From Comamonas sp. (GTDB lineage Bacteria > Pseudomonadota > Gammaproteobacteria > Burkholderiales > Burkholderiaceae_C): 64,000 nucleotides of DNA. Positions 50,978 to 60,458 of this stretch are shown here, one piece after another. Every line of letters starts with the position of its first letter. Within the stretch, counting starts at the first letter, position 1. The translations under genes and the position numbers were made by a program. The notes below the pieces were generated by a model. It saw only the letters and a list, made by a program, of their open reading frames with translations, did no database searches and was not told the origin of the DNA. The stretch is from positions 124,001 through 188,000 of the forward strand of contig JAITLR010000007.1 of assembly GCA_031277805.1 (NCBI GenBank), read 5' to 3'.

Positions 50978-52448
50978 TCACGCCCTCGTTGCCGTTCGCG
51001 GCATCCATTTCCAGTGGCTGGACCTCGCAGGGCAGCGTGATCTCGAAGCAGGCTCCCAGCCCTGATTTATGAACCAGTGCGAACCTGCCACCGAGGCGCT
51101 CCACGATGCGCTGGGCAATCGACAGCCCCAAACCCGAGCCTTCGGGCTTGCCGTGGGTGCCACGCCAGAACGGCAGCAGCAGGTTCTCGCGTGACTGGGC
51201 GTCCAGCTCCAGGCCGTCGTCCTGCACCTGCACGATCAGGCTGTTCTCATGGTGGTGCAGCAGCAGCGCGATATGCGTGCCGCCATAGCGTATGGCGTTG
51301 TCCAGCAGATTGGAGATGACCTCGCCCAGCAGGATGGGCGAACCCTGGAGAAAGAACTCCTGGAGCGGATCGACATGGTTCTGGACTGTCAATGTCTTGC
51401 CTGCAGCCTCGGCATGGCCGCGCCAGCGCGGTGCCGGCTCCAGCACGGCCTCCACGGCGTCGAAACGTTCGGGCTCGGCGGCCGAGTCGTCGGCCACGCG
51501 TGCATAGGCCAGCAACTGTTTGACCAGACGCGCGCCGCGGGTGGCGACCTCATCGAGCTGGGCCAGCACTTCGGCATCCATGGGCTGAAGTGGGTCGGCC
51601 TTCTGTATGCGCCGCATGTCGCCGACCAGCAGTCGTATGCCGGCCATGGGTGTCTGCAATTGGTGGGCGGCATCGGCGATGAAGCGGCGCTGCTCGGTGA
51701 CCGAGGCCTGCAGCCGCTGCAGCAGGGAGTTGGTGTGGGCCACCAGCTCGCGCAGCTCCTGCGGGACTTGCTCGACGGGCAAGGGTGAGAGATTGTCGTC
51801 GCCATGTGCCACGACCAGCGCACTGAGCTGGCGCGCGGGCGATAGCGCACGGCGGATGCTGTAGTAGAACAGCGGAATGATGAGAAAGCCGGCCAGCAGG
51901 GCAGGAAGAAAAATCGCCGTGGCGATTTCGTCCTTGACCTGGCGGCGCTTTTCCTTGGACTCGGCCACGACGACCCAGACGGCCTCGTCGGTGGCGGCCG
52001 GTTGCAGGCGCTGAGCCACCACTCTGAGCGGCGTGCCGTGGCGACTGAGGTGGTCGAAGAAGATGGCCTGCCGTTCATGGCGCTGCTCGATCTCGGGGAT
52101 GTCCAGTTGCAGATCGCCGACCAGCTTGCGGCCGTTGTCGGTGTGTACTGAATAGTGGCTCAGGGACAGTGAATCGAACACCAGGGAGTCGGCGGTTTCC
52201 TTGCTGGCGGCAAAGCTGGCGACCCCGTCATTCCAGCGCAGTTGGGCAGAAAGGGCCTGGGCATCGTCGGCCAGCAGCCGGTCGAACGAGGTGCTGGTGC
52301 TGCGCCCGGCCAGCAGATAGGCGGTGCTGGTGGCCAGCACCGCGCAGGCCACCCAGAGCGAGACCACGGGCAGCATCAGCTGTTTGAGCAGGCTGGGCTT
52401 GATCCAGCCCAGAGGGTTCAGGTTCAGGAGGTTGTCGCGTGCGCTCAC
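50967..52448 (-). CDS. Sensor histidine kinase of the metal efflux operon (TctE/QseC type)
   Basis: The 493-aa kinase starts at a GTG that overlaps the regulator stop by 4 bp (GTGA). It has two membrane helices (about 25-46 and 178-197) flanking a periplasmic sensor of about 130 residues, a HAMP-like segment (about 198-250), and a HisKA box FIADAAHQLQTPMAG with His262. The ATPase domain has SNLLDNAIRYGG (N box) and GSGLGLSIAQRIVERLGG (G box). It should sense a periplasmic signal, plausibly metal, and phosphorylate the regulator. A longer ORF start at 52571 would run into the regulator gene. Confidence 0.92.
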   Translation of the reverse strand: MSARDNLLNLNPLGWIKPSLLKQLMLPVVSLWVACAVLATSTAYLLAGRSTSTSFDRLLADDAQALSAQLRWNDGVASFAASKETADSLVFDSLSLSHYSVHTDNGRKLVGDLQLDIPEIEQRHERQAIFFDHLSRHGTPLRVVAQRLQPAATDEAVWVVVAESKEKRRQVKDEIATAIFLPALLAGFLIIPLFYYSIRRALSPARQLSALVVAHGDDNLSPLPVEQVPQELRELVAHTNSLLQRLQASVTEQRRFIADAAHQLQTPMAGIRLLVGDMRRIQKADPLQPMDAEVLAQLDEVATRGARLVKQLLAYARVADDSAAEPERFDAVEAVLEPAPRWRGHAEAAGKTLTVQNHVDPLQEFFLQGSPILLGEVISNLLDNAIRYGGTHIALLLHHHENSLIVQVQDDGLELDAQSRENLLLPFWRGTHGKPEGSGLGLSIAQRIVERLGGRFALVHKSGLGACFEITLPCEVQPLEMDAANGNEGVMSS

Positions 52449-53110
52449 AGCAGCTCCATTGCATAGCCCACGCCGCGCAGCGTGACGATGTTTGCCCCTG
52501 CTGGTGCCAGCTTGCGGCGTAGCTTGAGGATATAGATCTCCACCGAGTTGGCGCTGAAGTTGCTTTCCCAACTCGACATGGCCGAAATGATGCGCGCCTT
52601 GGGCACGGCGCTGCCATGCGAGGACATCAGAAGCTCCAGCAGCGCGGCTTCACGCGGGCTCAATGCCAGGCGCTCTTCGTCAAAGTACAGCTCCTTGGTA
52701 TCGGTATTGAAGCGCAGGCGGCCCAGGCTCAGCAGGTTGCTGGTATTGCCGCTACGCCGGCGGGTGATGGCGCGCAGGCGTGCCACCAGCTCTTCGGGCT
52801 CGAAGGGTTTGGCCAGATAGTCGTCGGCACCGTTGTTGAGCCCCTGCACGCGGCTGGTCAGCCCGTCGTTGGCGGTAAGGATGAGCACGGCCAGATCCTT
52901 GCCCTGGCTGCGCCAGCGCGAGAGCACTTCCAGACCGCTGCGCCGGGGCAGACCCAGATCCAGCACGGCCGCGTCATAGTCCTGCGTTGCCGTTGCGGAA
53001 AGGGCGTATTCGCCATCCGTGACGACGTCCACCTGCCAACCTTCGGCCTGAAGCATGCGGCTGATGCCCAGTCTCAGGGCCGGATCGTCTTCTACAACAA
53101 GTACACGCAT
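52445..53110 (-). CDS. OmpR-family response regulator of the metal efflux operon
   Basis: The 221-aa regulator has a receiver domain (1-115, [15 protein letters not shown]; phospho-acceptor Asp51 in AAVLDLGLP; Lys in [10 protein letters not shown]). A winged-helix output domain follows (about 125-221, [20 protein letters not shown] and [26 protein letters not shown]). With the kinase it forms a two-component system upstream of and co-directional with the efflux genes. The 11-bp direct repeat at 50958-50977 is its likely binding site. Confidence 0.94.
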   Translation of the reverse strand: MRVLVVEDDPALRLGISRMLQAEGWQVDVVTDGEYALSATATQDYDAAVLDLGLPRRSGLEVLSRWRSQGKDLAVLILTANDGLTSRVQGLNNGADDYLAKPFEPEELVARLRAITRRRSGNTSNLLSLGRLRFNTDTKELYFDEERLALSPREAALLELLMSSHGSAVPKARIISAMSSWESNFSANSVEIYILKLRRKLAPAGANIVTLRGVGYAMELL

Positions 53111-53261
53111 GGTTTTCCAGGATCAAAGAGGTGAAGGAGTCGGACGCCATTTTTGCGCCAAATGTGAAGCAGTGGTGTGCTGGCATGGGCTTTATCAGAG
53201 CGTTGTCTCTGAGGCGCTGGGACATAATGGTCTGTTTTCGTCTTACAAGCAGATTCACCCC

Positions 53262-55121
53262 ATGCCCGCATACCGTTCCAAGACTTCCACTGGCGGCCGC
53301 AACATGGCCGGTGCGCGCGCCCTGTGGCGTGCCACCGGCATGAAAGATGGCGACTTTGACAAGCCCATCATCGCCATTGCCAACTCCTTCACCCAGTTCG
53401 TGCCCGGCCACGTGCACCTGAAGGACATGGGCCAGCTGGTCGCGCGCGAGATCGAGGCGGCGGGCGGCGTGGCCAAGGAATTCAACACCATCGCGGTGGA
53501 CGATGGCATTGCCATGGGCCACGACGGCATGCTGTATTCGCTGCCCAGCCGCGACCTGATCGCCGATTCGGTCGAGTACATGGTCAATGCCCACTGTGCC
53601 GACGCGCTGGTGTGCATCTCCAACTGCGACAAGATCACCCCCGGCATGCTGATGGCCGCCATGCGCCTGAACATTCCGGTGATCTTCGTCTCGGGCGGCC
53701 CCATGGAAGCCGGCAAGACCAAGCTGGCCAACCCCACGACCAATGTCATCGAGTTCAAGAAGCTGGACCTGGTGGATGCCATGGTCATTGCTGCGGACAA
53801 GAACTACACCGACGAGCAGGTGGCCCAGGTCGAGCGCTCGGCATGTCCCACCTGCGGCTCCTGCTCGGGCATGTTCACGGCCAACTCCATGAACTGCCTG
53901 ACCGAGGCCTTGGGCCTGTCCCTGCCCGGCAACGGCACGGTGGTGGCAACCCACTCCGACCGCGAGCAGCTGTTCAAGCGCGCCGGTCACCGTATCGTGG
54001 AGCTGGCTCGCCAGTACTACGAGCAGGACGACGAATCGGTGCTGCCACGCTCCGTGGGCTTCAAGGCCTTCGAGAACTGCATCACGCTGGATATCGCCAT
54101 GGGCGGCTCCACCAACACCATCCTGCACCTGCTGGCCATCGCCCAGGAAGCCGGTATCGATTTCACCATGGCCGACATCGACCGCCTCTCGCGCGTCGTG
54201 CCCCAGCTGTGCAAGGTTGCGCCCAACACGCAGAAATACCACATTGAAGACGTGCATCGCGCAGGCGGCATCATGGCCATCCTGGGTGAGCTGGCGCGTG
54301 CCGGCAAGCTGCATACCGATGTGCCTACCGTGCATGCCAAGACCATGGCTGATGCGCTGGCGCAGTGGGACATCACCGTCACGCAGGACGAAGCCGTCAA
54401 GAACTTCTATCTGGCAGGCCCCGCAGGCATTCCCACCCAGGTCGCGTTCAGCCAGAGCACCCGCTGGCCCAGCCTGGACCTGGATCGCGCAGAAGGCTGC
54501 ATCCGCTCCTACGAGCACGCTTTCAGCAAGGAAGGCGGCCTGGCCGTGCTGACCGGCAATATCGCCCTGAATGGCTGCGTGGTGAAGTCCGCCGGTGTGG
54601 ACGAATCCATTCTGGTCTTCGAAGGCCCCGCCCATGTGGTGGAGTCACAGGACGAAGCCGTGGAGCACATCCTGAACGACAAGGTCAAGGCCGGCGATGT
54701 GGTCATCGTGCGCTATGAAGGACCCAAGGGCGGCCCCGGCATGCAGGAAATGCTCTACCCCACCAGCTACCTCAAGTCCAAGGGCCTGGGCAAGGCCTGT
54801 GCGCTGCTGACCGACGGTCGCTTCTCGGGTGGCACGTCCGGTCTGTCCATCGGCCATTGCTCACCTGAGGCTGCTGCCGGCGGCAATATCGGCCTGGTGC
54901 AGAACGGCGACATCATCCGCATCGACATTCCCAATCGCACGATCAATATGCTGGTCAGCGACGAAGAATTGGCCAAGCGCCGCGAAGCGCAGAACGCCAA
55001 GGGCTGGAAGCCTGCCGAAGCGCGTCCTCGCAAGATCTCTGCGGCCCTCAAGGCCTATGCCAAGCTGGTGACAAGCGCCGACACCGGCGCCGTGCGCGAC
55101 CTGTCCTTGCTGGACGACTAA
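53262..55121 (+). CDS. ilvD: Dihydroxy-acid dehydratase IlvD
   Basis: The 619-aa enzyme starts [20 protein letters not shown] and has the IlvD iron-sulfur cysteines in [15 protein letters not shown] and [35 protein letters not shown] follows near the C-terminus, as in E. coli IlvD. It dehydrates dihydroxy-isovalerate and dihydroxy-methylvalerate to the 2-oxo acids, the third common step of valine, leucine and isoleucine synthesis. The Cys pattern predicts an oxygen-sensitive Fe-S cluster. The longer frame upstream is rejected since homology begins at 53262. No other ilv gene is adjacent. Confidence 0.97.
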   Translation: MPAYRSKTSTGGRNMAGARALWRATGMKDGDFDKPIIAIANSFTQFVPGHVHLKDMGQLVAREIEAAGGVAKEFNTIAVDDGIAMGHDGMLYSLPSRDLIADSVEYMVNAHCADALVCISNCDKITPGMLMAAMRLNIPVIFVSGGPMEAGKTKLANPTTNVIEFKKLDLVDAMVIAADKNYTDEQVAQVERSACPTCGSCSGMFTANSMNCLTEALGLSLPGNGTVVATHSDREQLFKRAGHRIVELARQYYEQDDESVLPRSVGFKAFENCITLDIAMGGSTNTILHLLAIAQEAGIDFTMADIDRLSRVVPQLCKVAPNTQKYHIEDVHRAGGIMAILGELARAGKLHTDVPTVHAKTMADALAQWDITVTQDEAVKNFYLAGPAGIPTQVAFSQSTRWPSLDLDRAEGCIRSYEHAFSKEGGLAVLTGNIALNGCVVKSAGVDESILVFEGPAHVVESQDEAVEHILNDKVKAGDVVIVRYEGPKGGPGMQEMLYPTSYLKSKGLGKACALLTDGRFSGGTSGLSIGHCSPEAAAGGNIGLVQNGDIIRIDIPNRTINMLVSDEELAKRREAQNAKGWKPAEARPRKISAALKAYAKLVTSADTGAVRDLSLLDD

Positions 55122-55134
55122 CTCGCGCTTGCAG

Positions 55135-55210
55135 GACTTACGCAACCAAGGATGCACAAGAAGCGTGCCCATAGGGCAATTGTCTTGCCTGAACCTGACT
55201 TGCGTAAGTC
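55135..55210. mobile_element. MITE-like 76-bp element with 11-bp terminal inverted repeats
   Basis: GACTTACGCAA at 55135-55145 and its perfect complement TTGCGTAAGTC at 55200-55210 bound 54 bp without coding potential, directly after ilvD. No target-site duplication is clear. It could also be a plain long-loop hairpin. Confidence 0.4.
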
Positions 55211-55267
55211 ATTGTGTGTTTCGTCATGGTGTCGGCACGGATATAGCTGTTGACGGACAATCAAGGG

Positions 55268-55300
55268 CAGCCGCTCGATGCAAGTCGAGCGGCTGTTTTT
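55268..55300 (+). terminator. Intrinsic terminator after ilvD
   Basis: An 11-bp perfect stem CAGCCGCTCGA / TCGAGCGGCTG with a 6-nt loop is followed by TTTTT. It lies about 150 bp past the ilvD stop and directly abuts a family B repeat. Confidence 0.92.
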
Positions 55301-55379
55301 ATTGCCGCGGGGCTGCCCCAAGGCAATAAACGCCTCTTTTGCGGCCATGCGTCAGTGTGGCAAGCGTGGGGGCGTTTTT
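55301..55379. repeat. Intergenic repeat family B, copy 2
   Basis: ATTGCC...GGCAAT (55301-55327) forms a hairpin with an inner GGG-CTGC-CCC stem. Further on, GTGTGGCAAGCGTGGGGGCGTTTTT matches copy 3. It lies between the ilvD terminator and the Bug gene. Confidence 0.7.
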
Positions 55380-55409
55380 GTCAGGCGACCCCAGAAAGTA
55401 AAAAACATC

Positions 55410-56456
55410 ATGTCCGCGCGCACCCTCCATCCTTTGCTGTCCAAAGTAGCAGGCTGGGGACGCGCGAGGGCTTGTCTGAGTGCGCTGGCTCTTGCCATGG
55501 GCAGCATGCAGGCGGCGCAGGCTGCACAGACGGCAGAGCAGGGCTATCCGCAGCGGCCCGTGCGGCTGGTCGTGCCATTCACGCCGGGCGGCTCTACCGA
55601 TATCGTGGCCCGCGTGATCGCGGATGCCATGCATTCGGGTCTGGGGCAGCCAGTGGTGGTCGACAACCGTTCGGGAGCCAGCGGCCTCATCGGTGCCGAA
55701 TATGTAGCCCACGCTTTGCCCGATGGCTACACCCTGGGCCTGGGCACCATCAGCACGCTGGTGGTCAACCCCATCATGCTGCCGCAGACGGCGCGCCTGG
55801 ACCCGGCCAAGGCTTTTGTGCCTGTCGTGGCACTGGCCTCCATTCCTTCTGTGTTTTCCGTGCATCCGGACCTGAGCGTGCGCAGCTATGCCCAGCTGGT
55901 GGCACTGGCGCGCAGCAAGCCGGATCTGCTCAATATCGGTTCGGCCGGCATGGGCTCCATCGGTCACCTGATTGCCGATCGCATCAACACCGATCTCAAG
56001 ATCAAGCTGCATCACATTCCCTACAAGGGGCAGGGCCCTGTCGTGAGCAGCGCACTCTCGGGAGAGACCCAGGTGCTCAGCGACCAGTACCCGTCTTCGG
56101 CGCCGCATGTGGCTTCGGGTCGTCTGATTCCGTTTGCCGTAGCCGCACAGGAGCGTCTGCCGAACCTGTCCCAGGTACCTACGTTCAAGGAACTGGGTCA
56201 CCCCGGTCTCAACAATCTGGCGATCACCTGGTTTGGCATCGTGGCCCCGGCGGGCACGCCAGCGCCTGTGCTGCAGAAGCTGAACGCTGCCGCCAATGCA
56301 GCTCTGCGCGATCCTGCTGTGCAGGAGCGCCTGCAAAGTCTGGGCGTTCAGGCTCTGGGTGGTTCGCCACAGCGCTTGCGCGAGATGATGGAAGAGACCG
56401 CCCAGGCTGTGCGGGAGACCGTGCATGAACGGGGCCTGAGCCCGGTCATGCGCTGA
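55410..56456 (+). CDS. Bug-family tricarboxylate-type periplasmic receptor
   Basis: The 348-aa product has a long signal peptide (about 1-41, LALAMGSMQAAQA). Bug motifs follow: RPVRLVVPFTPGGSTDIVAR, VVDNRSGASGLIGAEYVAH, HHIPYKGQGPVVSSALSG and VPTFKELGHPGL. It binds an unknown, probably carboxylate, ligand in the periplasm. No TctA/TctB transporter genes or catabolic enzymes are adjacent, so unlike the other two Bug genes here it has no pathway hint. Start chosen at 55410 because the longer frame precedes the signal peptide. Ribosome site weak. Confidence 0.9.
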   Translation: MSARTLHPLLSKVAGWGRARACLSALALAMGSMQAAQAAQTAEQGYPQRPVRLVVPFTPGGSTDIVARVIADAMHSGLGQPVVVDNRSGASGLIGAEYVAHALPDGYTLGLGTISTLVVNPIMLPQTARLDPAKAFVPVVALASIPSVFSVHPDLSVRSYAQLVALARSKPDLLNIGSAGMGSIGHLIADRINTDLKIKLHHIPYKGQGPVVSSALSGETQVLSDQYPSSAPHVASGRLIPFAVAAQERLPNLSQVPTFKELGHPGLNNLAITWFGIVAPAGTPAPVLQKLNAAANAALRDPAVQERLQSLGVQALGGSPQRLREMMEETAQAVRETVHERGLSPVMR

Positions 56457-56533
56457 TCTGCCACGACTTGCACAGTCAGGTTCGGGCAAGAACTTCGCTT
56501 CAAGGCTGTAGCCCTTGGATCCTATCTGCTTTT

Positions 56534-56583
56534 TGTATTGATAGCTGCCAACGCTTGACCGTATTGTGCTTGAAGCTGTTTTA
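56534..56583. repeat. Intergenic repeat family A, copy 4
   Basis: TGTATTGATAGCTGCCAACGCTTGACC followed by GTATTGTGCTTGAAGCTGTTTTATAG. It lies between the convergent Bug and MFS genes and touches the MFS stop codon. Confidence 0.65.
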
Positions 56584-57768
56584 TAGTTGAACTGCAGAGG
56601 CTCCTGGTATGCGTTGCCTGCGCCACAGCCATGCGGCCAGCAGTGCAGTCACCAGCAGCATGGCGCTGTTGATGGCCTGCCAGCCCAGGGTCTGGACCAT
56701 GACGCCGCAACTCAGTGACATGGCGGCGGCCATGCCGTTGTTGCTCCACTCCATCAAGGGCTGTGCGGCGGCGCGCTCATCGGGTGTGTGGGCCTGCGAG
56801 AGCAGGGTGGTGCCGGCCAGCAGCATCAGGTTCCAACCCGCGCCCAGCAACAGAGAGCTGGCCAGAAAGAAGGACGGTTCCAGGCTGCACAGCGCCAGAG
56901 CGGCGCTGGCCGTCAGCAAGGCGATGCCCAGCCAGGCCACGCGAGTGGCGCCCAGCCGGTCGATCGCAGGGCCGGCCAGCAGCGAGGGGGCAAACATGCC
57001 CAGCACATGCCACTGAATCACATGGGTGGAGTGCGCGAGGCTCATACCCAGGCCATGCATGGCCAATGGCGTGGCGTTCATGACCAGAATCATCAACCCA
57101 TGGCCGCAGGCGGTGATGGCAATTGCCTGGCGAATCGTCGGGCGCTGCAGCAAGGCCATGCGCTGCTCGCGCAGATTGGGTGCCGCAGTGCTTGCGGTCG
57201 CGGCCTGTCCGGCTGGCAGCCAGTGCAGCAGCAGCATGGCGCAGACGGCCAGCACGGCAATGCTCAGATAGGCTCCGGCGGCCGCCACCGGCAGCCAGCT
57301 TTGGGCCTGCAAAGCCAGGCTGGGCGCCAGCAGCGCCGCCAGAATACCGCCGCCTACTACCCATGATGCGGCGCGGCCCTTGTGCTGGGCATCGACACCG
57401 TCCAGTGCGGCAAAGCGGTAAAAACCGCTGGACGCCTGATAGCCGCCTAGCAGCAGCATGGCCAGGCAAAACAGCGTGAAACTGTGCAGATACAGGGCTG
57501 CCGTGGCCATCAGCCCGGCAGCTACGCCCAGGCTCGCGCCGCGCTGCAGACCGCGAGCCCGGCCCAACTGCTGCATCCAGCGTGCCAGTCGGGCAATGGC
57601 CAGCAGATTGCCCACGACCAGCAGCGTCAGCGGCAGCGTGGCCAGCACAGGCCAGGGCGTCAGCTTTTGTCCCATCAACCCCGTCAGCGCGATGCCGATG
57701 ATGGAGCAGCTCCAATACAGGGCCTGGGCCAGGCTGAGCAGTGCAATGGCCGGATAGCGGTGCCACAT
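56581..57768 (-). CDS. Major facilitator superfamily transporter
   Basis: The 395-aa integral membrane protein has about twelve predicted helices, starting MWHRYPAIALLSLAQALYWSC. GLSLAHSTHVIQWHVLGMFAPSLL in the middle and a linker basic patch (LREQRMALLQRPTIR) divide the two six-helix halves. MFS carriers use ion gradients to move small solutes; the substrate is not readable here. A start at 57768 has a GAGAGAA ribosome site. The longer frame to 57828 adds a charged non-membrane leader. Confidence 0.85.
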   Translation of the reverse strand: MWHRYPAIALLSLAQALYWSCSIIGIALTGLMGQKLTPWPVLATLPLTLLVVGNLLAIARLARWMQQLGRARGLQRGASLGVAAGLMATAALYLHSFTLFCLAMLLLGGYQASSGFYRFAALDGVDAQHKGRAASWVVGGGILAALLAPSLALQAQSWLPVAAAGAYLSIAVLAVCAMLLLHWLPAGQAATASTAAPNLREQRMALLQRPTIRQAIAITACGHGLMILVMNATPLAMHGLGMSLAHSTHVIQWHVLGMFAPSLLAGPAIDRLGATRVAWLGIALLTASAALALCSLEPSFFLASSLLLGAGWNLMLLAGTTLLSQAHTPDERAAAQPLMEWSNNGMAAAMSLSCGVMVQTLGWQAINSAMLLVTALLAAWLWRRQRIPGASAVQL

Positions 57769-57843
57769 GGCGTTCTCTCTTTCTCTTGCCGAGAAGGCAA
57801 GCGCATCCCTGGCGCGCTTTGGCACCATTGCGGGGGTGTTGTG

Positions 57844-57890
57844 AAATCAGTAGCTGTCAGCGCTTACGGGGTAAGCGTTATGGGCGGTTT
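57844..57890. repeat. Intergenic repeat family A, copy 5
   Basis: AATCAGTAGCTGTCAGCGCTTACGGGGTAAGCG, with a CGCTTAC-GGG-GTAAGCG hairpin. It lies between the MFS gene and the GlxA-type regulator. Confidence 0.6.
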
Positions 57891-57900
57891 TGGCCGGATG

Positions 57901-58986
57901 TCAGCCCGAGCCAAAGCGTTCGGCAAAAGCCTGCGGGCTGATGGACAGATGCTTGTGAAAGCTGCGGCGCAGGCTTTCCGGATGGCCAAAGCCGCACAGC
58001 TTTGCCACGGTGGCGACCGAAGCCTGGCGCTGGCCCAGCAAGGTTGCTGCGGCCTGCACGCGCACCTGCTCCACATAGCGCGCGGGCGTGGTGCCCAGCT
58101 CGCGCTGGAACACACGGGCCAGGGTACGCGGCGGCAGGCAGGACTGCTGGGCCAGCCGCTCCACGCCAAGGTTGCTGCCCAACTGGCCCGGAATCCATTC
58201 CAGCAATTGCGCCAGGCGCGGCGCGTGCGATGGCTCAGGCGTCAGCAGCGGCGAGAACTGGGCCTGCCCGCCGGGGCGGCGTACAAACATCACCAGATGG
58301 CGGGCCACGGCCAGTGCCATGGCACTGCCCAGATCGTCTTCCACCAGGGCCAGAGCCAGATCAATGCCTGCTGTCACACCGGCTGAAGTGAACAAATGCC
58401 GGGCCTGGGCATCGCGGGCGTCATAGGTGTGCAGGCGGTCGTGGTCCACGCAGATATCGGGGTGGGTCTCGCGCAGTTCCTGCACGCGGCACCAGTGCGT
58501 GGTGGCGGCGCGGTCCTGCAGCAAACCAGCCTGGGCCAGAACCAGCGCGCCTGAGCAGACCGAACCCATGCGCTGCACCACAGGCTCGGCCGCCTGCAAC
58601 CATTGGCGCAGGGCTAGGTCATGCTGGGCCAGGTCTACACCATCACCGCAGGGCACCAGCACGGTGCAGTTGGCATCGACCTTGCAGTCCTTATAGCTTT
58701 GTGTGGCCAGCATCTGCAGGCCGCTGCTGGTGGTGATGGGCCCCGCCTCAGCCGCCAGCAGGCTGATGACATAAAACGGTGCCAAACCTTGGCGGGCACG
58801 CATATCGTTGGCCGAGGCAAAGACTTGCAGCGGGCCGGTGATGTCCAGACTCATGGCCTGCTCATAGCCCAGACACAGCACGTGGTGGCCTGCACTGGCC
58901 TGCGGTAAGGCACTGCGCAACAGACTGCGGCTGGGCTTGCGGCGGGCCGCATGGCTATGGGTTTGAGGGGCAGGGCGTGGAGTCAT
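57901..58986 (-). CDS. GlxA-type AraC-family regulator with DJ-1/PfpI domain
   Basis: The 361-aa protein joins an N-terminal DJ-1/PfpI amidotransferase-like domain to an AraC DNA-binding domain. The first (about 35-205) has VLCLGYEQAMSLDITGPLQVF and MGSVCSGALVLAQAGLL with the elbow Cys. The second (about 255-361) has LAQQSCLPPRTLARVFQREL and KLCGFGHPESLRRSFHKHL. GlxA relatives sense nitrogenous metabolites or regulate amine catabolism. The start is set at 58986; in-frame ATGs to 59049 add a nonconserved leader. It may control the MFS gene on the same strand downstream. Confidence 0.92.
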   Translation of the reverse strand: MTPRPAPQTHSHAARRKPSRSLLRSALPQASAGHHVLCLGYEQAMSLDITGPLQVFASANDMRARQGLAPFYVISLLAAEAGPITTSSGLQMLATQSYKDCKVDANCTVLVPCGDGVDLAQHDLALRQWLQAAEPVVQRMGSVCSGALVLAQAGLLQDRAATTHWCRVQELRETHPDICVDHDRLHTYDARDAQARHLFTSAGVTAGIDLALALVEDDLGSAMALAVARHLVMFVRRPGGQAQFSPLLTPEPSHAPRLAQLLEWIPGQLGSNLGVERLAQQSCLPPRTLARVFQRELGTTPARYVEQVRVQAAATLLGQRQASVATVAKLCGFGHPESLRRSFHKHLSISPQAFAERFGSG

Positions 58987-59070
58987 GCTCTGCAGTGTGC
59001 CGCCAATGCTGGGTGGCAGCAATGACATTGATCCCACAGTTTTTGCCATTGCTCGCCATAGCAGGCGCGG

Positions 59071-59499
59071 TCAGAGCAAAGTCCAGATCAGTGCGTAGTC
59101 CGGCCCGCTATCGGTATAGCGCTCACCGCGCTCCAGCCAGTGAAGCTCAGCCGTGGCCCGAACTGCGTCAACGGGGATTTGGCTGCGGGCCTGTGCCAGT
59201 TGCGCTTGCAACACATCCCAGCGACTGTCCACGCCACCATGGCCGGGGTGGGTACCGGTGTTTGCCAGTCCGGCTTCATACAGCACATTCCAGCGCACAA
59301 AAATCTGCCATTGCTCTTGCTCCAGCAGCAACTCTTCAGGGCTGATGGGCCAGATATGAAAAATCACTTCCGGCGCATCGATATCACTGCTCGCCACAAA
59401 CCTGTGGGGCTGGCCTGCGATATCCGCAATACCGGCGTGGGGGCTGTCCCACCATGCGTTTTCGACGTGGACGGCTTCAAGGACAGAGTGGTTTGGCAT
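59071..59499 (-). CDS. Conserved-looking protein of unknown function
   Basis: The 142-aa product is not recognised. It is acidic with several Trp residues ([44 protein letters not shown]). No signal peptide or membrane helix is seen. A start at 59499 ([14 protein letters not shown]) is chosen; longer frames run into the lgt promoter region. Divergent from lgt, 67 bp apart. No function assigned. Confidence 0.6.
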   Translation of the reverse strand: MPNHSVLEAVHVENAWWDSPHAGIADIAGQPHRFVASSDIDAPEVIFHIWPISPEELLLEQEQWQIFVRWNVLYEAGLANTGTHPGHGGVDSRWDVLQAQLAQARSQIPVDAVRATAELHWLERGERYTDSGPDYALIWTLL

Positions 59500-59566
59500 G
59501 GAGCGGATGCTAACCGCGTACGGACTTTCACTACGCTGCCATGCGCACTGCGGCACAATGCCTGCC

Positions 59567-60400
59567 ATGCTGATGTATCCGCACATTGATCCCGTTGCCG
59601 TGCAGATCGGCCCTTTGGCCGTGCACTGGTATGGCCTGACCTATTTGGCAGCCTTTGGCCTGTTCCTGTTTCTGGGAACGCGCCGCCTGCACCATCCTCC
59701 GTTTAGCTTCATGACGGGCGAGCGCGCCTGGTCGCGCAAGGATGTGGAGGACATTCTGTTCCTTGGCGTGCTGGGGGTAGTCGTGGGCGGTCGTATTGGT
59801 TACTGCCTGTTCTACAAGCCTGGCTACTACCTCTCGCATCCGCTGGAAATCTTTGCCGTCTGGCAGGGCGGCATGAGCTTTCATGGTGGCTTGCTGGGGG
59901 TGATTGGCTCCATGCTCTGGTTTGCCCATTCGCGCAAGCGCAGCTGGCTGGAGGTTGCGGATTTCGTAGCGCCTTGCGTACCTACAGGGCTGGCTGCGGG
60001 CCGGATTGGCAATTTCATCAACGGTGAACTCTGGGGCCGTGCGGCCAGCGCCGATCTGCCTTGGGCCATGGTGTTTCCGCAAAGCGGCTCCATGATCCCG
60101 CGCCATCCCTCGCAGATCTATCAGGTGCTGATGGAGGGGGTGCTGCTGTTCATCATTCTCTGGCTCTATGCGCGCAAGGAGCACAAGCCCGGCCAGGTGG
60201 CGGCGGTGTTTTTGCTGGGCTACGGCGTGTTTCGCTTCACGGCGGAGTACTTCCGCGAGCCAGATGACTTCCTGGGCATTCTGTCGCTGGGCATGAGCAT
60301 GGGCCAGTGGCTGTGCATTCCCATGATTGTTGGCGGCATCATCATGTGGTGGCTGTGCGGCAAGCGGGCGGCCTATGACGTGCCACGCGGTGCGGCCTAA
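59567..60400 (+). CDS. lgt: Prolipoprotein diacylglyceryl transferase Lgt
   Basis: The 277-aa inner-membrane enzyme has about seven helices and the Lgt signatures [26 protein letters not shown] (essential His) and [14 protein letters not shown] (family motif with catalytic Arg). It moves a diacylglyceryl group from phosphatidylglycerol to the lipobox Cys, the first step of lipoprotein maturation for lipoproteins such as SodC and the efflux channels here. The start at 59567 (MLMYPHIDP) fits homologues; the frame from 59498 is a nonconserved extension. Confidence 0.96.
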   Translation: MLMYPHIDPVAVQIGPLAVHWYGLTYLAAFGLFLFLGTRRLHHPPFSFMTGERAWSRKDVEDILFLGVLGVVVGGRIGYCLFYKPGYYLSHPLEIFAVWQGGMSFHGGLLGVIGSMLWFAHSRKRSWLEVADFVAPCVPTGLAAGRIGNFINGELWGRAASADLPWAMVFPQSGSMIPRHPSQIYQVLMEGVLLFIILWLYARKEHKPGQVAAVFLLGYGVFRFTAEYFREPDDFLGILSLGMSMGQWLCIPMIVGGIIMWWLCGKRAAYDVPRGAA

Positions 60401-60431
60401 TTTTAGAGAGTGAAAACGCTCTTTCCATCCG

Positions 60432-60458
60432 ACGCAGACCATCCGGTCTGCGTTTTTT
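60432..60458 (+). terminator. Intrinsic terminator after lgt
   Basis: ACGCAGACC / GGTCTGCGT with an ATCC loop is followed by TTTTT, 31 bp past the lgt stop. A family B repeat begins at its 3' edge. Confidence 0.92.
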
